From a virus: DNA of 34,809 bases. A program made the position numbers and the translations under genes. Positions 1-6,156 of this stretch are shown in pieces; the first letter of the stretch is position 1; each line of letters opens with the position of its first letter. Under the pieces are notes generated by a model. The model was given only the letters and a program-made list of their open reading frames with translations. It was not told the origin of the DNA and ran no database searches. The DNA is taken from positions 1 through 34,809 of the IMG/VR virus record IMGVR_UViG_3300025809_000059. One strand, written 5' to 3'.

Positions 1-75
1 ATAAAACTTGAAAGGGAAAGAGTAAGAAAAGATATTAAACGACTAAACGAGAAAATAAATGAGAAAGCTAATTGA
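1..75 (+). CDS. 3' end of the coiled-coil membrane protein that starts at 34507 (wrapped copy)
   Basis: This is the last 24 codons and TGA stop of the 97-residue gene at 34507-34800, repeated here because the window overlaps itself. It should be counted once. The residues visible here are a Lys/Glu/Arg-rich coiled-coil tail. Confidence 0.9.
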   Translation: MKLERERVRKDIKRLNEKINEKAN

Positions 76-84
76 TAAAATAGT
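1..84. repeat. Terminal direct repeat, left copy (circular junction)
   Basis: Bases 1-84 are identical to bases 34726-34809. The repeat lies inside coding sequence: it spans the 3' end of the membrane/coiled-coil gene and the start of the next small gene. Both genes read through intact if the two copies are merged. This is what an assembler leaves on a circular or circularly permuted genome; 84 bp is too short for a typical phage direct terminal repeat, but a true repeat cannot be excluded from sequence alone. Confidence 0.93.
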
Positions 85-217
85 ATTTAAGTTTATAGAA
101 TTTAAGATATGGCTACACCAAAAGAAAAATGGTAGTACTTGGGATAAGTTTCAGTTTGCTTTATTTGTCATGTTAGTAATGGTTTTAACAAGTATTTTAT
201 TAGGTAAGATTATATGA
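59..217 (+). CDS. 52-residue single-pass membrane protein of the lysis region
   Basis: The ATG at 59 opens a 52-codon frame ending in TGA at 215-217. It overlaps the 3' end of the preceding coiled-coil membrane gene by 17 nt, and its stop overlaps the next start as ATGA, a translational-coupling arrangement that supports a real gene. The N-terminal ~30 residues are basic and amphipathic (several Lys, Phe, Trp). Residues about 32-50 are a hydrophobic membrane segment rich in Leu, Val and Met. I do not recognise a family. Its place directly before the endolysin fits a holin, antiholin or inner-membrane spanin-like component. This gene becomes fully contiguous with its neighbours only on the circular molecule. 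Confidence 0.75.
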   Translation: MRKLIDKIVFKFIEFKIWLHQKKNGSTWDKFQFALFVMLVMVLTSILLGKII

Positions 218-582
218 AGTATTTTAAACTTTCTGAGTTTGATAGTCCTGATATGGTGGGAAGTGGCGAAGCTATGGATAAAGAGTTTTTAAGTAGGCTT
301 GATCAGGCTCGTTCATTGTGCGACATACCATTTAGAATAACATCAGGTTATAGAACTAAAGAGTATAACGAAGGGTTATTGAAAAGAGGTTATAAAGCAT
401 CAACTAAATCTTCTCACTTAAAAGGTTTAGCAGCAGATATTGCTTGCACAAATAGCTCTGCAAGGCATATAATAATAAGTGCATTATTAAAGGTTGGTTT
501 AAATAGGATAGGTATTGCTGATACATTTATACATGTAGATCGAGATCCCGATAAAGTAGCCAATGTAATTTGGACCTATTAA
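214..582 (+). CDS. M15-type D-Ala-D-Ala peptidase endolysin
   Basis: This 122-residue protein is a compact Peptidase_M15A-like zinc peptidase that would cleave peptidoglycan cross-bridges or stems during lysis. The motifs seen are FRITSGYRT (40-48) and SSHLKGLAADI (66-76) with ligands His68 and Asp75, then FIHVDRD (105-111) with the third ligand His107. Length and motif spacing match phage M15_3-type endolysins. There is no signal peptide, so release would need a holin. The start overlaps the stop of the preceding small membrane gene (ATGA). The stop codon TAA at 580-582 lies inside a copy of a 12-bp repeated element. A degenerate paralogue lies at 1560-1946. Confidence 0.88.
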   Translation: MKYFKLSEFDSPDMVGSGEAMDKEFLSRLDQARSLCDIPFRITSGYRTKEYNEGLLKRGYKASTKSSHLKGLAADIACTNSSARHIIISALLKVGLNRIGIADTFIHVDRDPDKVANVIWTY

Positions 583-605
583 ACATAGTACTCTTAAACA
601 TAGTA
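579..605 (+). repeat. Two copies of the TTAAACATAGTA element
   Basis: Copies at 579-590 and 594-605 are spaced 15 bp apart. The first supplies the TAA stop of the endolysin gene. The second ends one base before the ATG of the holin-like gene. The same 12-mer recurs at 12713-12786 and 28035-28059. Confidence 0.85.
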
Positions 606-606
606 T

Positions 607-1059
607 ATGATAGATAAGAAACCATTTAGAGATACTAAGCTCGGTAAATTCCTTTTAGGTAGTAGTTCTTCTGTAGGAGAAGCTATAGGTGACTTATTAC
701 CTGATAGAGGTTTATTAGGTGTTGTTAAGAAACTTATAGATACAGACCCTGATTTAACTGATGATGAAAAGGAGCAGGCTCATGCTCACTTAGTTGACAT
801 GTATGAGTTAGAGGTTAGAGATAGAGATTCTGCGAGGAGAAGAGAGGTAGCTCTTAGAAAGTATGGTACTGATTGGATGTTTAATGTAACAGGTATCGTA
901 GGTCTTTTAGCTTTTGCATTTTTAGTATATACAGTTGTTACTACAGAAGTTCCTGCATCTAATAAAGAGATATTTATACACCTATTAGGTATTGTAGAGG
1001 GTGTTGCTTTAAGTATATTTGGATTCTACTTTGGATCTGCTAAAAAAGAGAACAGGTAA
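607..1059 (+). CDS. Holin-like membrane protein (GTA/3TM-holin type)
   Basis: This is a 150-residue protein. The N-terminal half is soluble and contains an acidic/basic stretch DPDLTDDEKEQ (47-57) followed by RDRDSARRRE (71-80). The latter resembles the conserved 'RdRdSARrRE' segment of the Holin_3TM / GTA-holin family. Two clear membrane segments follow at about 91-113 and 121-143, with a short basic tail. It sits immediately downstream of the endolysin, separated only by the 12-bp repeat pair. The inferred role is pore formation, or timing of access of the endolysin to the wall. The start ATG is the first in the frame and has no Shine-Dalgarno. Confidence 0.72.
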   Translation: MIDKKPFRDTKLGKFLLGSSSSVGEAIGDLLPDRGLLGVVKKLIDTDPDLTDDEKEQAHAHLVDMYELEVRDRDSARRREVALRKYGTDWMFNVTGIVGLLAFAFLVYTVVTTEVPASNKEIFIHLLGIVEGVALSIFGFYFGSAKKENR

Positions 1060-1062
1060 TAA

Positions 1063-1100
1063 TACCTTCTCTAAACAACTCTATTGTAACAGAAGCTTTT
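1063..1100 (+). terminator. Possible intrinsic terminator after the lysis module
   Basis: CTTCT and AGAAG arms enclose an inner ACAA/TTGT hairpin and are followed by CTTTTTTT. The stem is short and interrupted, so this is a weak but correctly placed terminator for the late/lysis transcript. Confidence 0.4.
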
Positions 1101-1252
1101 TTTATAGAACATACTTATCCTATTGTATTTATATAAAATAATATTTACTTCTACTTCTTTATTCGCCTTCGTTTGAGACTACGGCTCTAAAGATTAATAA
1201 TAAGCCTTTCATTTTATTTTGTAAAGTTAGTTGTTTTTTCTGACATAATCAA

Positions 1253-1277
1253 GTTGATAACTAAACGAGTTATTAAC
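1253..1277 (+). promoter_or_regulatory. Inverted repeat, operator-like
   Basis: GTTGATAAC (1253-1261) and GTTATTAAC (1269-1277) form a 9-bp dyad with a single mismatch, separated by 7 bp. It lies 35 bp upstream of the start of the next operon, where a regulator-binding site would be expected. No cognate regulator can be named. Confidence 0.4.
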
Positions 1278-1299
1278 ATTTATATTGTACTCTTTATTA

Positions 1300-1307
1300 T
1301 ATATTTG
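1300..1307 (+). promoter_or_regulatory. Bacteroidota -7 element (TATATTTG), candidate promoter
   Basis: A perfect TAnnTTTG match lies 5 bp before the ATG at 1312. There is no TTG at the usual 19-20 bp upstream (the nearest is 12 bp away). Use of this promoter would give an almost leaderless mRNA. Weak support. Confidence 0.3.
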
Positions 1308-1311
1308 TTAT

Positions 1312-1560
1312 ATGGATAAGGAAGAAGTAAAAAGAATCGCAGAAGACTTCAATAAAAGCATCAAGGAGAGAATTGATGAGCTTTTGGAGGCTGATACCAA
1401 TATGTACACCAACTTAGGTTCTGATTCTACTAAATCTGATGTGGAAGAAGTAAAAAAAAAGAGTAGGGTAATCTATAGAGCTATAAAGGACTTAGATAGT
1501 TTTGCAGGCTCTCAGTTATTATACTATCAAGATAAAGAGTATAAAAACAAAGAAGCCTAA
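1312..1560 (+). CDS. 82-residue hypothetical helical protein
   Basis: I chose the ATG at 1312; an in-frame TTG at 1285 would only add nine hydrophobic residues with no support. The protein is charged and mostly helical (Lys/Glu/Asp-rich), with no membrane segment and no recognised family. Its TAA overlaps the start of the next gene (TAATG), so the two are probably translationally coupled. With the following gene it makes up a short unit between two terminators. Confidence 0.7.
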   Translation: MDKEEVKRIAEDFNKSIKERIDELLEADTNMYTNLGSDSTKSDVEEVKKKSRVIYRAIKDLDSFAGSQLLYYQDKEYKNKEA

Positions 1561-1946
1561 TGACTAAAGAAGAGCTACAGAACTGCGAAGGATTAACATA
1601 CCTAACATGGGATATGTTTGACAGTCCTGATTCAAAGGGAAGTGGTTTTAGGTTCATGGAAAGAGAACCTGTCCTTATATTAGATGCTATAGTAAGAAAG
1701 ACTCAAGCTAAGATGAATGTAGAGCTTGGTTATGTATCTAAGCCTGTAGCTGACAAGATGGGTTTAGTGTCTACAGATAGTCATAGAGTTGGTAAAGCTG
1801 TAAGACTAAGATGTGTAGGTCATAAAAAGAGAATGGTAATAATAAAAGCGTTAGTTGAATTTGGTGTTGAGAGAATAGCAGTAAACAGAGAGACTGTGTA
1901 TTTCGATACTGATGATTTAAAAGAAAGGGCATTCTATCTTTGGTAG
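1560..1946 (+). CDS. Degenerate M15 peptidase paralogue, probably catalytically inactive
   Basis: This 128-residue protein aligns along its length with the endolysin at 214-582. Shared features are the FDSP-D..GSG motif (20-29), the SH..GKA segment (74-80), and the C-terminal block corresponding to 'IISALLKVGLNRIGI' (here IIKALVEFGVERIAV, 94-108). Of the three zinc ligands only His75 remains. The position of Asp75 of the endolysin is Arg82 here, and the last ligand His107 is Phe115. The SGYRT motif is also gone. It is therefore a pseudoenzyme rather than a second endolysin. A role in binding cell wall or regulating the active enzyme is inference only. The frame is intact, so it is not a pseudogene in the usual sense. 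Confidence 0.7.
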   Translation: MTKEELQNCEGLTYLTWDMFDSPDSKGSGFRFMEREPVLILDAIVRKTQAKMNVELGYVSKPVADKMGLVSTDSHRVGKAVRLRCVGHKKRMVIIKALVEFGVERIAVNRETVYFDTDDLKERAFYLW

Positions 1947-2006
1947 GTCCTTAAAAGAATACAATTTTGTCTTTGTATCTTTGCTATTAATTTGTTTTAA
2001 TGTAAG

Positions 2007-2039
2007 AAGAGGGGTTAGTGAAAGCTAACCTCTTTTTTT
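2007..2039 (+). terminator. Strong intrinsic terminator
   Basis: A stem of about 12 bp with two G:U pairs (AAGAGGGGTTAG against CTAACCTCTTTT), loop TGAAAG, ends in a run of seven T. It closes the two-gene unit 1312-1946 and insulates it from the early operon. Confidence 0.85.
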
Positions 2040-2068
2040 GTTAACTATGTTAAAGTTTTGTTAAAGCC

Positions 2069-2099
2069 TTGACTTGAATTATATTATTATATATATTCG
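2069..2099 (+). promoter_or_regulatory. Bacteroidota-type promoter of the early operon
   Basis: TTG at 2069-2071, a 20-bp spacer, then TATATTCG at 2092-2099 (7 of 8 against TAnnTTTG). The leader to the ATG at 2130 contains TAATCATTAAAACAAAAAC, nearly identical to the leader behind the promoter at 13002. Confidence 0.55.
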
Positions 2100-2129
2100 C
2101 TTCATATTAATCATTAAAACAAAAACAAA

Positions 2130-2846
2130 ATGACTACAAATTGGTATTTAGGAGAGACAAGAGATTATTCAATCTTTAACTTCGTAGAAAGCAACAGAGA
2201 GATTAACAAGGCTAACCTTAAAAAGATCGAGGAATCTATCTTAGATATAGGTGTTCAAGTTCCTATTGTTGTTAACAGTAATTATGACATTATAGAGGGT
2301 CAGCACAGATTCTTAGCATTGAAGAGCAATAAATTACCTGTACCTTATATAGTGTCAAGAGGAGCATCTGAAGATCATATATCTAAATTGCAAGAGAGCA
2401 AGAAATGGACCGCTTTAGACTACTGTAATAGTTGGGCAAAAAAAGGTAATAAGGATTGTGCAGATGCTTTAGAGATAGCTAAAGTTTGGTATGAAGAAAC
2501 AAACAGAAAGATGTCTATGATTAAAACATTAGAGCTTCTTATAGACACTTCAGGTTATAATATCTTATACAGACTAAAGCATGGAAAATACTTTATAAAC
2601 AAGAAGATTGCGAGCGAGGTTTATGAGTGTGTTAAGATAATGAGTGATTTGGAGACGGGTGCTAATCCTTTTGGAAACAAAGTAGTAAGAGCTTTAAAGA
2701 AACTTTATTATGACTTTGATGGAATAAATCCTGATGCAATACATCACATGACTAAAAGAAACTTTATTCAGGGTTACTCAAATGAAGTTGATCAATTCAA
2801 TTATATGAAGAAGCTTTATTTAAAATCACTAAAAGCAATTAGTTAA
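2130..2846 (+). CDS. ParB/Srx-fold N-terminal domain protein
   Basis: This 238-residue protein has a ParB-like N-terminal domain. It contains the sequence VQVPIVVN (43-50), a 'D-I-I-E-G-Q-H-R-F' motif (53-61) that matches the EGxHR box of ParB/sulfiredoxin-fold nucleases, and PVPYIV (70-75). The remaining ~160 residues are helical and unlike the ParB DNA-binding HTH. Phage proteins of this type are often annotated as ParB-like nuclease or DNA-binding proteins, but the exact function is unknown. It is the first gene of the early operon and follows the promoter at 2069-2099 and an A-rich leader. Confidence 0.72.
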   Translation: MTTNWYLGETRDYSIFNFVESNREINKANLKKIEESILDIGVQVPIVVNSNYDIIEGQHRFLALKSNKLPVPYIVSRGASEDHISKLQESKKWTALDYCNSWAKKGNKDCADALEIAKVWYEETNRKMSMIKTLELLIDTSGYNILYRLKHGKYFINKKIASEVYECVKIMSDLETGANPFGNKVVRALKKLYYDFDGINPDAIHHMTKRNFIQGYSNEVDQFNYMKKLYLKSLKAIS

Positions 2847-2847
2847 T

Positions 2848-3000
2848 ATGAGTAAGTTAGCAGAACCTTGGTGGGATATGGGGTTAAATCCAATAACAGG
2901 ATTGACCCCTCCCGAAAGGTCAGATAGAGGAAGGCATTTATCTGAAGAGAAAAAGTATGCAGAAGCATATCCAACATTAGATATAAAAACAGAGTTATGA
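2848..3000 (+). CDS. 50-residue hypothetical protein
   Basis: The ATG at 2848 follows the previous stop by one base, and the stop TGA overlaps the next start (ATGA). The product is small, polar and Pro/Glu/Lys-rich with a Trp-Trp pair near the N terminus. There is no recognisable family. The tight coupling at both ends is the main evidence that it is real. Confidence 0.6.
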   Translation: MSKLAEPWWDMGLNPITGLTPPERSDRGRHLSEEKKYAEAYPTLDIKTEL

Positions 3001-3164
3001 AAAAACAACCTTACAGAATAACAATAGAACAGTACGAGTATAAATACTCGGTAGAAGTAGACCATTCAGATATATCTTTCACAGAATATATAGACCTGTT
3101 AAGACAAATAACATTAGCAGCAGCTTGGAATACAGACCAAGTAAAGGAATTTTTTGATGAGTAA
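2997..3164 (+). CDS. 55-residue hypothetical protein
   Basis: The start ATG at 2997 overlaps the upstream stop. The N-terminal half is beta-rich (ITIEQYEYKYSVEVD, 9-23). The second half reads as one helix (residues 29-55) ending in acidic residues. The pattern resembles small phage accessory proteins of unknown function; no family recognised. Confidence 0.6.
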   Translation: MKKQPYRITIEQYEYKYSVEVDHSDISFTEYIDLLRQITLAAAWNTDQVKEFFDE

Positions 3165-3175
3165 ACAATAAAAAT

Positions 3176-3349
3176 ATGAGCCACGATTTATTAAGTTACA
3201 AAGAAGCAAGAATTGAAGCGCTACTGAATAGAGTAGAGGAGCTTGAATTAAGGAATGAGAAACTTACCACATATATATATGAGTTATGTGATAAGGATTG
3301 TCCTGAAGATTATAAAAGAATAGTTAAGGGTGATGTATTCGAGGGATAG
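3176..3349 (+). CDS. 57-residue hypothetical protein with coiled-coil helix
   Basis: The ATG at 3176 follows the A-rich sequence AATAAAAAT. Residues 8-36 form a continuous Glu/Leu/Arg helix with heptad character. Two Cys (38 and 42) follow. The stop lies 16 nt inside the next gene. No recognised family. Confidence 0.55.
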   Translation: MSHDLLSYKEARIEALLNRVEELELRNEKLTTYIYELCDKDCPEDYKRIVKGDVFEG

Positions 3350-3584
3350 TTATTTAGAGATGTTCATGGAGCTAAACAACATTCTTAAAGATGGATTAGC
3401 TAAAGATCCTAATAATAAAGTAGTTAAAAACATGATTAGCTTGCACGACAAAATGTTCTTGTTCACTAACCAACTATTTAACAAGCAGGATTCAATAGAC
3501 ATGGAGAATAGATTACTATATAAAAAGCTTCATGACACACAGACAGAGTTAGAAACCCTAAAGATGAAATGCAATAAAACTTAG
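3333..3584 (+). CDS. 83-residue hypothetical helical protein
   Basis: I take the ATG at 3333; the GTG one codon upstream is an unlikely start. The gene overlaps the previous one by 17 nt. The product is helical, with Met-rich segments and a C-terminal coiled-coil region (residues about 50-78) of alternating Leu and charged residues. No family recognised. It ends 64 nt before the ERF gene, where a -7 promoter element lies. Confidence 0.6.
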   Translation: MYSRDSYLEMFMELNNILKDGLAKDPNNKVVKNMISLHDKMFLFTNQLFNKQDSIDMENRLLYKKLHDTQTELETLKMKCNKT

Positions 3585-3592
3585 ATATTATT

Positions 3593-3622
3593 TTTTTATT
3601 AACAATAAATACATTATATTTG
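3593..3622 (+). promoter_or_regulatory. Candidate internal promoter before the ERF gene
   Basis: A perfect TATATTTG -7 element lies at 3615-3622, 27 bp before the ATG at 3649. The expected -33 TTG is replaced by a T-rich tract around 3593. The leader AAACAAAACAAACAATT is typical of this genome. Confidence 0.45.
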
Positions 3623-3648
3623 ACAAAGTTTAAACAAAACAAACAATT

Positions 3649-4230
3649 ATGGCAAAGAAAACAACAACAAAAGTAGAAGACCTTACCTTTCATGGTAGAG
3701 TCGTAGCTATTCAGAATGAATTAAAAGCTCCTAAGAGCCAATATAATTCTTTTGGTAAATATAGTTACAGAAATCAAGAAGACATCTTAGAAGCCGTTAA
3801 ACCGCTTTTAAACAAGTATGGTTTATCATTAACTATTACAGATGAGATTAAAGAAGTAGGTGGATTAGTTTTTGTAGAAGCAAGAGCTATATTACATGCA
3901 CCCGATGGAAGTGTAGAAGCTAAAGCACAAGCAGGTATTGATCCTAACAGAAAGGGAATGGATATAGCCCAATCTTTCGGAAGTAGCTCTTCTTATGCTC
4001 GGAAGTACTGTCTCAACGGCATTTTTCTTATAGATGACACGCGAGATAGTGATGCGACAAACGATCATGGAAAAGGTCCTGCAACTACATTAGTTAAGAA
4101 GCCTTGGTTAAATGAAGGAACTCCTGAGTTTGCTAAAGCACAAACGTATGTAAAAGCAGGTAATAGTGTCGCAGACATTAAAAAGAAATACAGTATATCA
4201 AAAGCAGTTGAAGCTAAATTATTAGCATAA
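3649..4230 (+). CDS. erf: ERF-family single-strand annealing protein
   Basis: This 193-residue recombinase belongs to the ERF superfamily, which anneals complementary single strands during phage recombination and replication. Supporting motifs are the helical start with 'GRVVAIQNELKAPKSQYNSF' (16-35), YSYRNQEDILEAVKPLL (39-55), and the typical DIAQSFGSSSSYARKYCLNGIF (105-126, here read as the 'q.iGsa.tYarRyal...l' box). An acidic LIDDTRDSDAT stretch follows. The C-terminal 40 residues (GTPEFAKA...) form the small helical module often attached to ERF proteins. It is followed directly by the SSB-like gene, the usual partner. Confidence 0.9.
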   Translation: MAKKTTTKVEDLTFHGRVVAIQNELKAPKSQYNSFGKYSYRNQEDILEAVKPLLNKYGLSLTITDEIKEVGGLVFVEARAILHAPDGSVEAKAQAGIDPNRKGMDIAQSFGSSSSYARKYCLNGIFLIDDTRDSDATNDHGKGPATTLVKKPWLNEGTPEFAKAQTYVKAGNSVADIKKKYSISKAVEAKLLA

Positions 4231-4254
4231 TTATTAATTTTAAATTTTATTACA

Positions 4255-4572
4255 ATGGCAAGTTTATTAAGCGTAAGTATTGATGTAGCATCTCTTCCAA
4301 AAGAGAAGTTTACTAAAGGTAAAAATGGTAAAGTATATTATAACTTTACAATGGCTATCAATGATGATTCTAAGTATGGAAATAATGTTTCTGTATTTGA
4401 TTCACAAACACAAGAAGAAAGAGAGGCTAAGAAGCCTAAAGAATACTTAGGAAATGGAAAAGTATTTTGGACAGATGGGAATATTGTTTTAGCGGAGAAG
4501 GATGAAAATGCCGCACCTGCACAACAGAAAGCAGCTCCTGTATCTGTAGATGATAGTGGTTTACCATTCTAA
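4255..4572 (+). CDS. ssb: Single-stranded DNA-binding protein-like, with SSB C-terminal tip
   Basis: This is a 105-residue protein. The first ~85 residues are beta-rich with the pattern KGKNGKVYYNFTMAIND (21-37), consistent with a short OB fold. A Pro/Ala/Gln linker follows and the protein ends DDSGLPF, matching the acidic-tip/Pro-Phe ending that SSB proteins use to recruit partners. It lies 24 nt after the ERF gene and before a RecA-like ATPase, which fits a replication/recombination role. It is shorter than bacterial SSB (~170 residues) but normal for phage versions. Confidence 0.72.
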   Translation: MASLLSVSIDVASLPKEKFTKGKNGKVYYNFTMAINDDSKYGNNVSVFDSQTQEEREAKKPKEYLGNGKVFWTDGNIVLAEKDENAAPAQQKAAPVSVDDSGLPF

Positions 4573-4582
4573 TCTAAACAAT

Positions 4583-4648
4583 AAACCCTGTTATTATTTA
4601 TTCCTGTGTTACAACTTGGGGAGTAAGTGATTTCAGGGTTTTATTTTT
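4583..4648 (+). terminator. Long-loop hairpin, possible terminator or RNA element
   Basis: AAACCCTG (4583-4590) pairs with CAGGGTTT (4634-4641), an 8-bp perfect stem, followed by TATTTTTAT. The 43-nt loop can form its own small helices. It lies between the SSB-like and ATPase genes, so it would reduce or control read-through rather than end the operon. Confidence 0.5.
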
Positions 4649-4682
4649 ATTACAAAGACAAATTAAGACAAAGACAAAAGAC

Positions 4683-5531
4683 ATGAGCAATGAATATACT
4701 GAGAAAGATTATAAGTTATTTGAAGAGATTGATAAAAATGGTAAAGTTAACCCCTTTGAAAAGGTAGAGCATCCACCTGTAGCTATATCAATGGGCGAGA
4801 CAATGATGGGTGGAAAAACATATCCTATACCACTTGGAACTTATGGTAACTTCAGTTTCGTGTATGGACCTCCTAAAACTCGTAAGACCTTTTTAATATC
4901 TTTAATGAGTAGTGTTTACTTGAATGATCAGGTTTCTTTTGGAGGTAAGATGAGAGGGCATAGAGAGGGAAGGGGGTTGTTACATGTAGATACAGAGCAG
5001 GGAAAATTCCATGCCTCTAAAGTGTTTAGAAGACCATTTGATATATCAGGTAGGGATAGTTTTGATAACTACCATACCTTTGCTCTAAGACAATATAGCT
5101 ATAAAGAGAGGTTAGCTTTTATAGATTATTATTTATATAATAAAGTAGAAAATTTAGGAGTGTTAATTTTAGATGGAATTGCAGATTTATGTTCTGATGT
5201 GAACAATATAGAAGAATCATCTTCAGTTGTTCAGTACCTAATGAAATGGACACAAGAATTAAACATACACATTATTACAGTTATTCATAGTAACTTTGGT
5301 AGCGACAAACCCACAGGACACCTTGGATCCTTCCTCGAGAAGAAGACCGAGTGTCAGATATTGTTAGAGGCAAACACAAAGCATGAGAATATGGTAACTG
5401 TTATGTGTAAAAGAAGTAGAAGCTTCCCATTTGAGAAGTTTTCTTTTAGTGTTAATGAGCATGGTCTTCCGCAGGTAGTAGGAGATCTTTACGACCCTTT
5501 AGAGGGAATGAATGTGGTTAAAGTAGTATAA
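4683..5531 (+). CDS. RecA-like AAA ATPase (RepA/DnaB-type, AAA_25)
   Basis: This is a 282-residue ATPase with a RecA-like core. The P-loop is GPPKTRKT (62-69), where the usual Gly before Lys is Arg, a variant I associate with Bacteroidota mobile-element ATPases. HVDTEQ (101-106) is the first catalytic strand, Walker B is VLILDGIADL (160-169), and TVIHSN (199-204) is the sensor strand. GHLGSFLEKK (212-221) follows, as in RepA/AAA_25 proteins. It probably acts as replicative helicase, helicase loader or recombination motor in the operon with ERF, SSB and the DUF1064 nuclease. The next gene starts three bases after its stop. Confidence 0.78.
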   Translation: MSNEYTEKDYKLFEEIDKNGKVNPFEKVEHPPVAISMGETMMGGKTYPIPLGTYGNFSFVYGPPKTRKTFLISLMSSVYLNDQVSFGGKMRGHREGRGLLHVDTEQGKFHASKVFRRPFDISGRDSFDNYHTFALRQYSYKERLAFIDYYLYNKVENLGVLILDGIADLCSDVNNIEESSSVVQYLMKWTQELNIHIITVIHSNFGSDKPTGHLGSFLEKKTECQILLEANTKHENMVTVMCKRSRSFPFEKFSFSVNEHGLPQVVGDLYDPLEGMNVVKVV

Positions 5532-5534
5532 TAT

Positions 5535-5984
5535 ATGAGAAGAGGTAAAAGTAAGAAGAGAGGTCCTGTACAATCTAAGAAGATAACTTACGATGGAATT
5601 ACTTTTGCTTCAGGTCTTGAGCGGTATATGTATATGGCTCTAAAAAAGGCTAAAATAAAAGCTGAATATGAAGGAGAACAATTTGTCCTTGTGCAGGGTT
5701 TTGAATTAGCAAATGAATCCTATGAGAGACAATCTAATGGGAAAGGGGAGTATAGAAATAGAGGGTCTAAGAAAGTCCTACCTATTAAGTACACCCCTGA
5801 CTTTATTGGGGATGGTTTTATTATAGAAACCAAGGGTAGGGCTAATGAGAGCTTTCCAATGAGATGGAAGCTATTTAAGAAGCTTATATCTGAGAAATAC
5901 CCTAACTATACTCTATATAAGCCACAGAATCAATCTGAGTGCGATAAGACTATAGAATTGATAAAAACCACCAAACAAAAATAA
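5535..5984 (+). CDS. DUF1064 PD-(D/E)XK nuclease
   Basis: This 149-residue protein has the DUF1064 signature. It contains the segment GITFASGLERYMYMAL (21-36) with Glu29, YTPDF (86-90) with Asp89, and IIETKG (96-101) with Glu98 and Lys100, followed by FPMRWKLFKKL. These correspond to the PD-(D/E)XK active site of a T7-endonuclease-I-like fold. The N-terminus is very basic (Arg/Lys-rich), consistent with DNA binding. It is likely a structure-specific endonuclease resolving replication or recombination intermediates before packaging. Confidence 0.82.
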   Translation: MRRGKSKKRGPVQSKKITYDGITFASGLERYMYMALKKAKIKAEYEGEQFVLVQGFELANESYERQSNGKGEYRNRGSKKVLPIKYTPDFIGDGFIIETKGRANESFPMRWKLFKKLISEKYPNYTLYKPQNQSECDKTIELIKTTKQK

Positions 5985-5985
5985 T

Positions 5986-6156
5986 ATGTTAGTAGTAAGC
6001 TTCGAGGCTCTTTATGGTCTTATTTTAGGAATTGATTATGTTTATGATATTACTCCTGATGGGGTAGATGATTTAGATGAAGCTCAGTATGACCTATTGA
6101 GATTTCATTTCTTGATATTTGCAATGTACATTCTAATTAAAAGAGATAGAGAGTAA
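5986..6156 (+). CDS. 56-residue hypothetical protein
   Basis: The ATG at 5986 follows the nuclease stop after one base, and the stop abuts the ATG of the sigma-like gene with no gap. The product is acidic in the middle (DITPDGVDDLDEAQYD, 21-36), with hydrophobic ends (residues 1-16 and 39-52). It is too short to assign. Tight packing between two real genes supports expression. Confidence 0.6.
   Translation: MLVVSFEALYGLILGIDYVYDITPDGVDDLDEAQYDLLRFHFLIFAMYILIKRDRE

Noticed and set aside
1-84. True physical terminal repeat of a linear virion genome
   Set aside because: It is only 84 bp and lies entirely within genes; circular assembly overlap is the simpler explanation, though read-end mapping would be needed to settle it.
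1976-1983. TATCTTTG, a match to the Bacteroidota -7 element
   Set aside because: No TTG lies at 19-20 bp upstream, and a transcript from it would meet the strong terminator at 2007-2039 within about 20 nt. Likely chance in AT-rich DNA.
2042-2055. Possible reverse-strand copy of the TTAAACATAGTA element (AACTATGTTAAAG)
   Set aside because: It has two mismatches to the reverse complement and no second copy beside it; too weak to count.
2130-2846. Plasmid-type partition system (ParB) indicating a phage-plasmid
   Set aside because: There is no ParA ATPase and no centromere-like array beside it; the C-terminal part is unlike ParB HTH domains. A ParB-fold phage protein is the safer call.
3478-3693. 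Minus-strand open frame of 71 codons, and similar minus-strand frames such as 13469-13810 and 31236-31637
   Set aside because: They lie opposite well supported + strand genes, lack A-rich leaders and have compositions that mirror the sense genes; shadows.
4683-5531. RecA recombinase
   Set aside because: Overall motif layout and the TRKT P-loop fit RepA/AAA_25-type ATPases better than RecA; no L1/L2 loop signatures seen.
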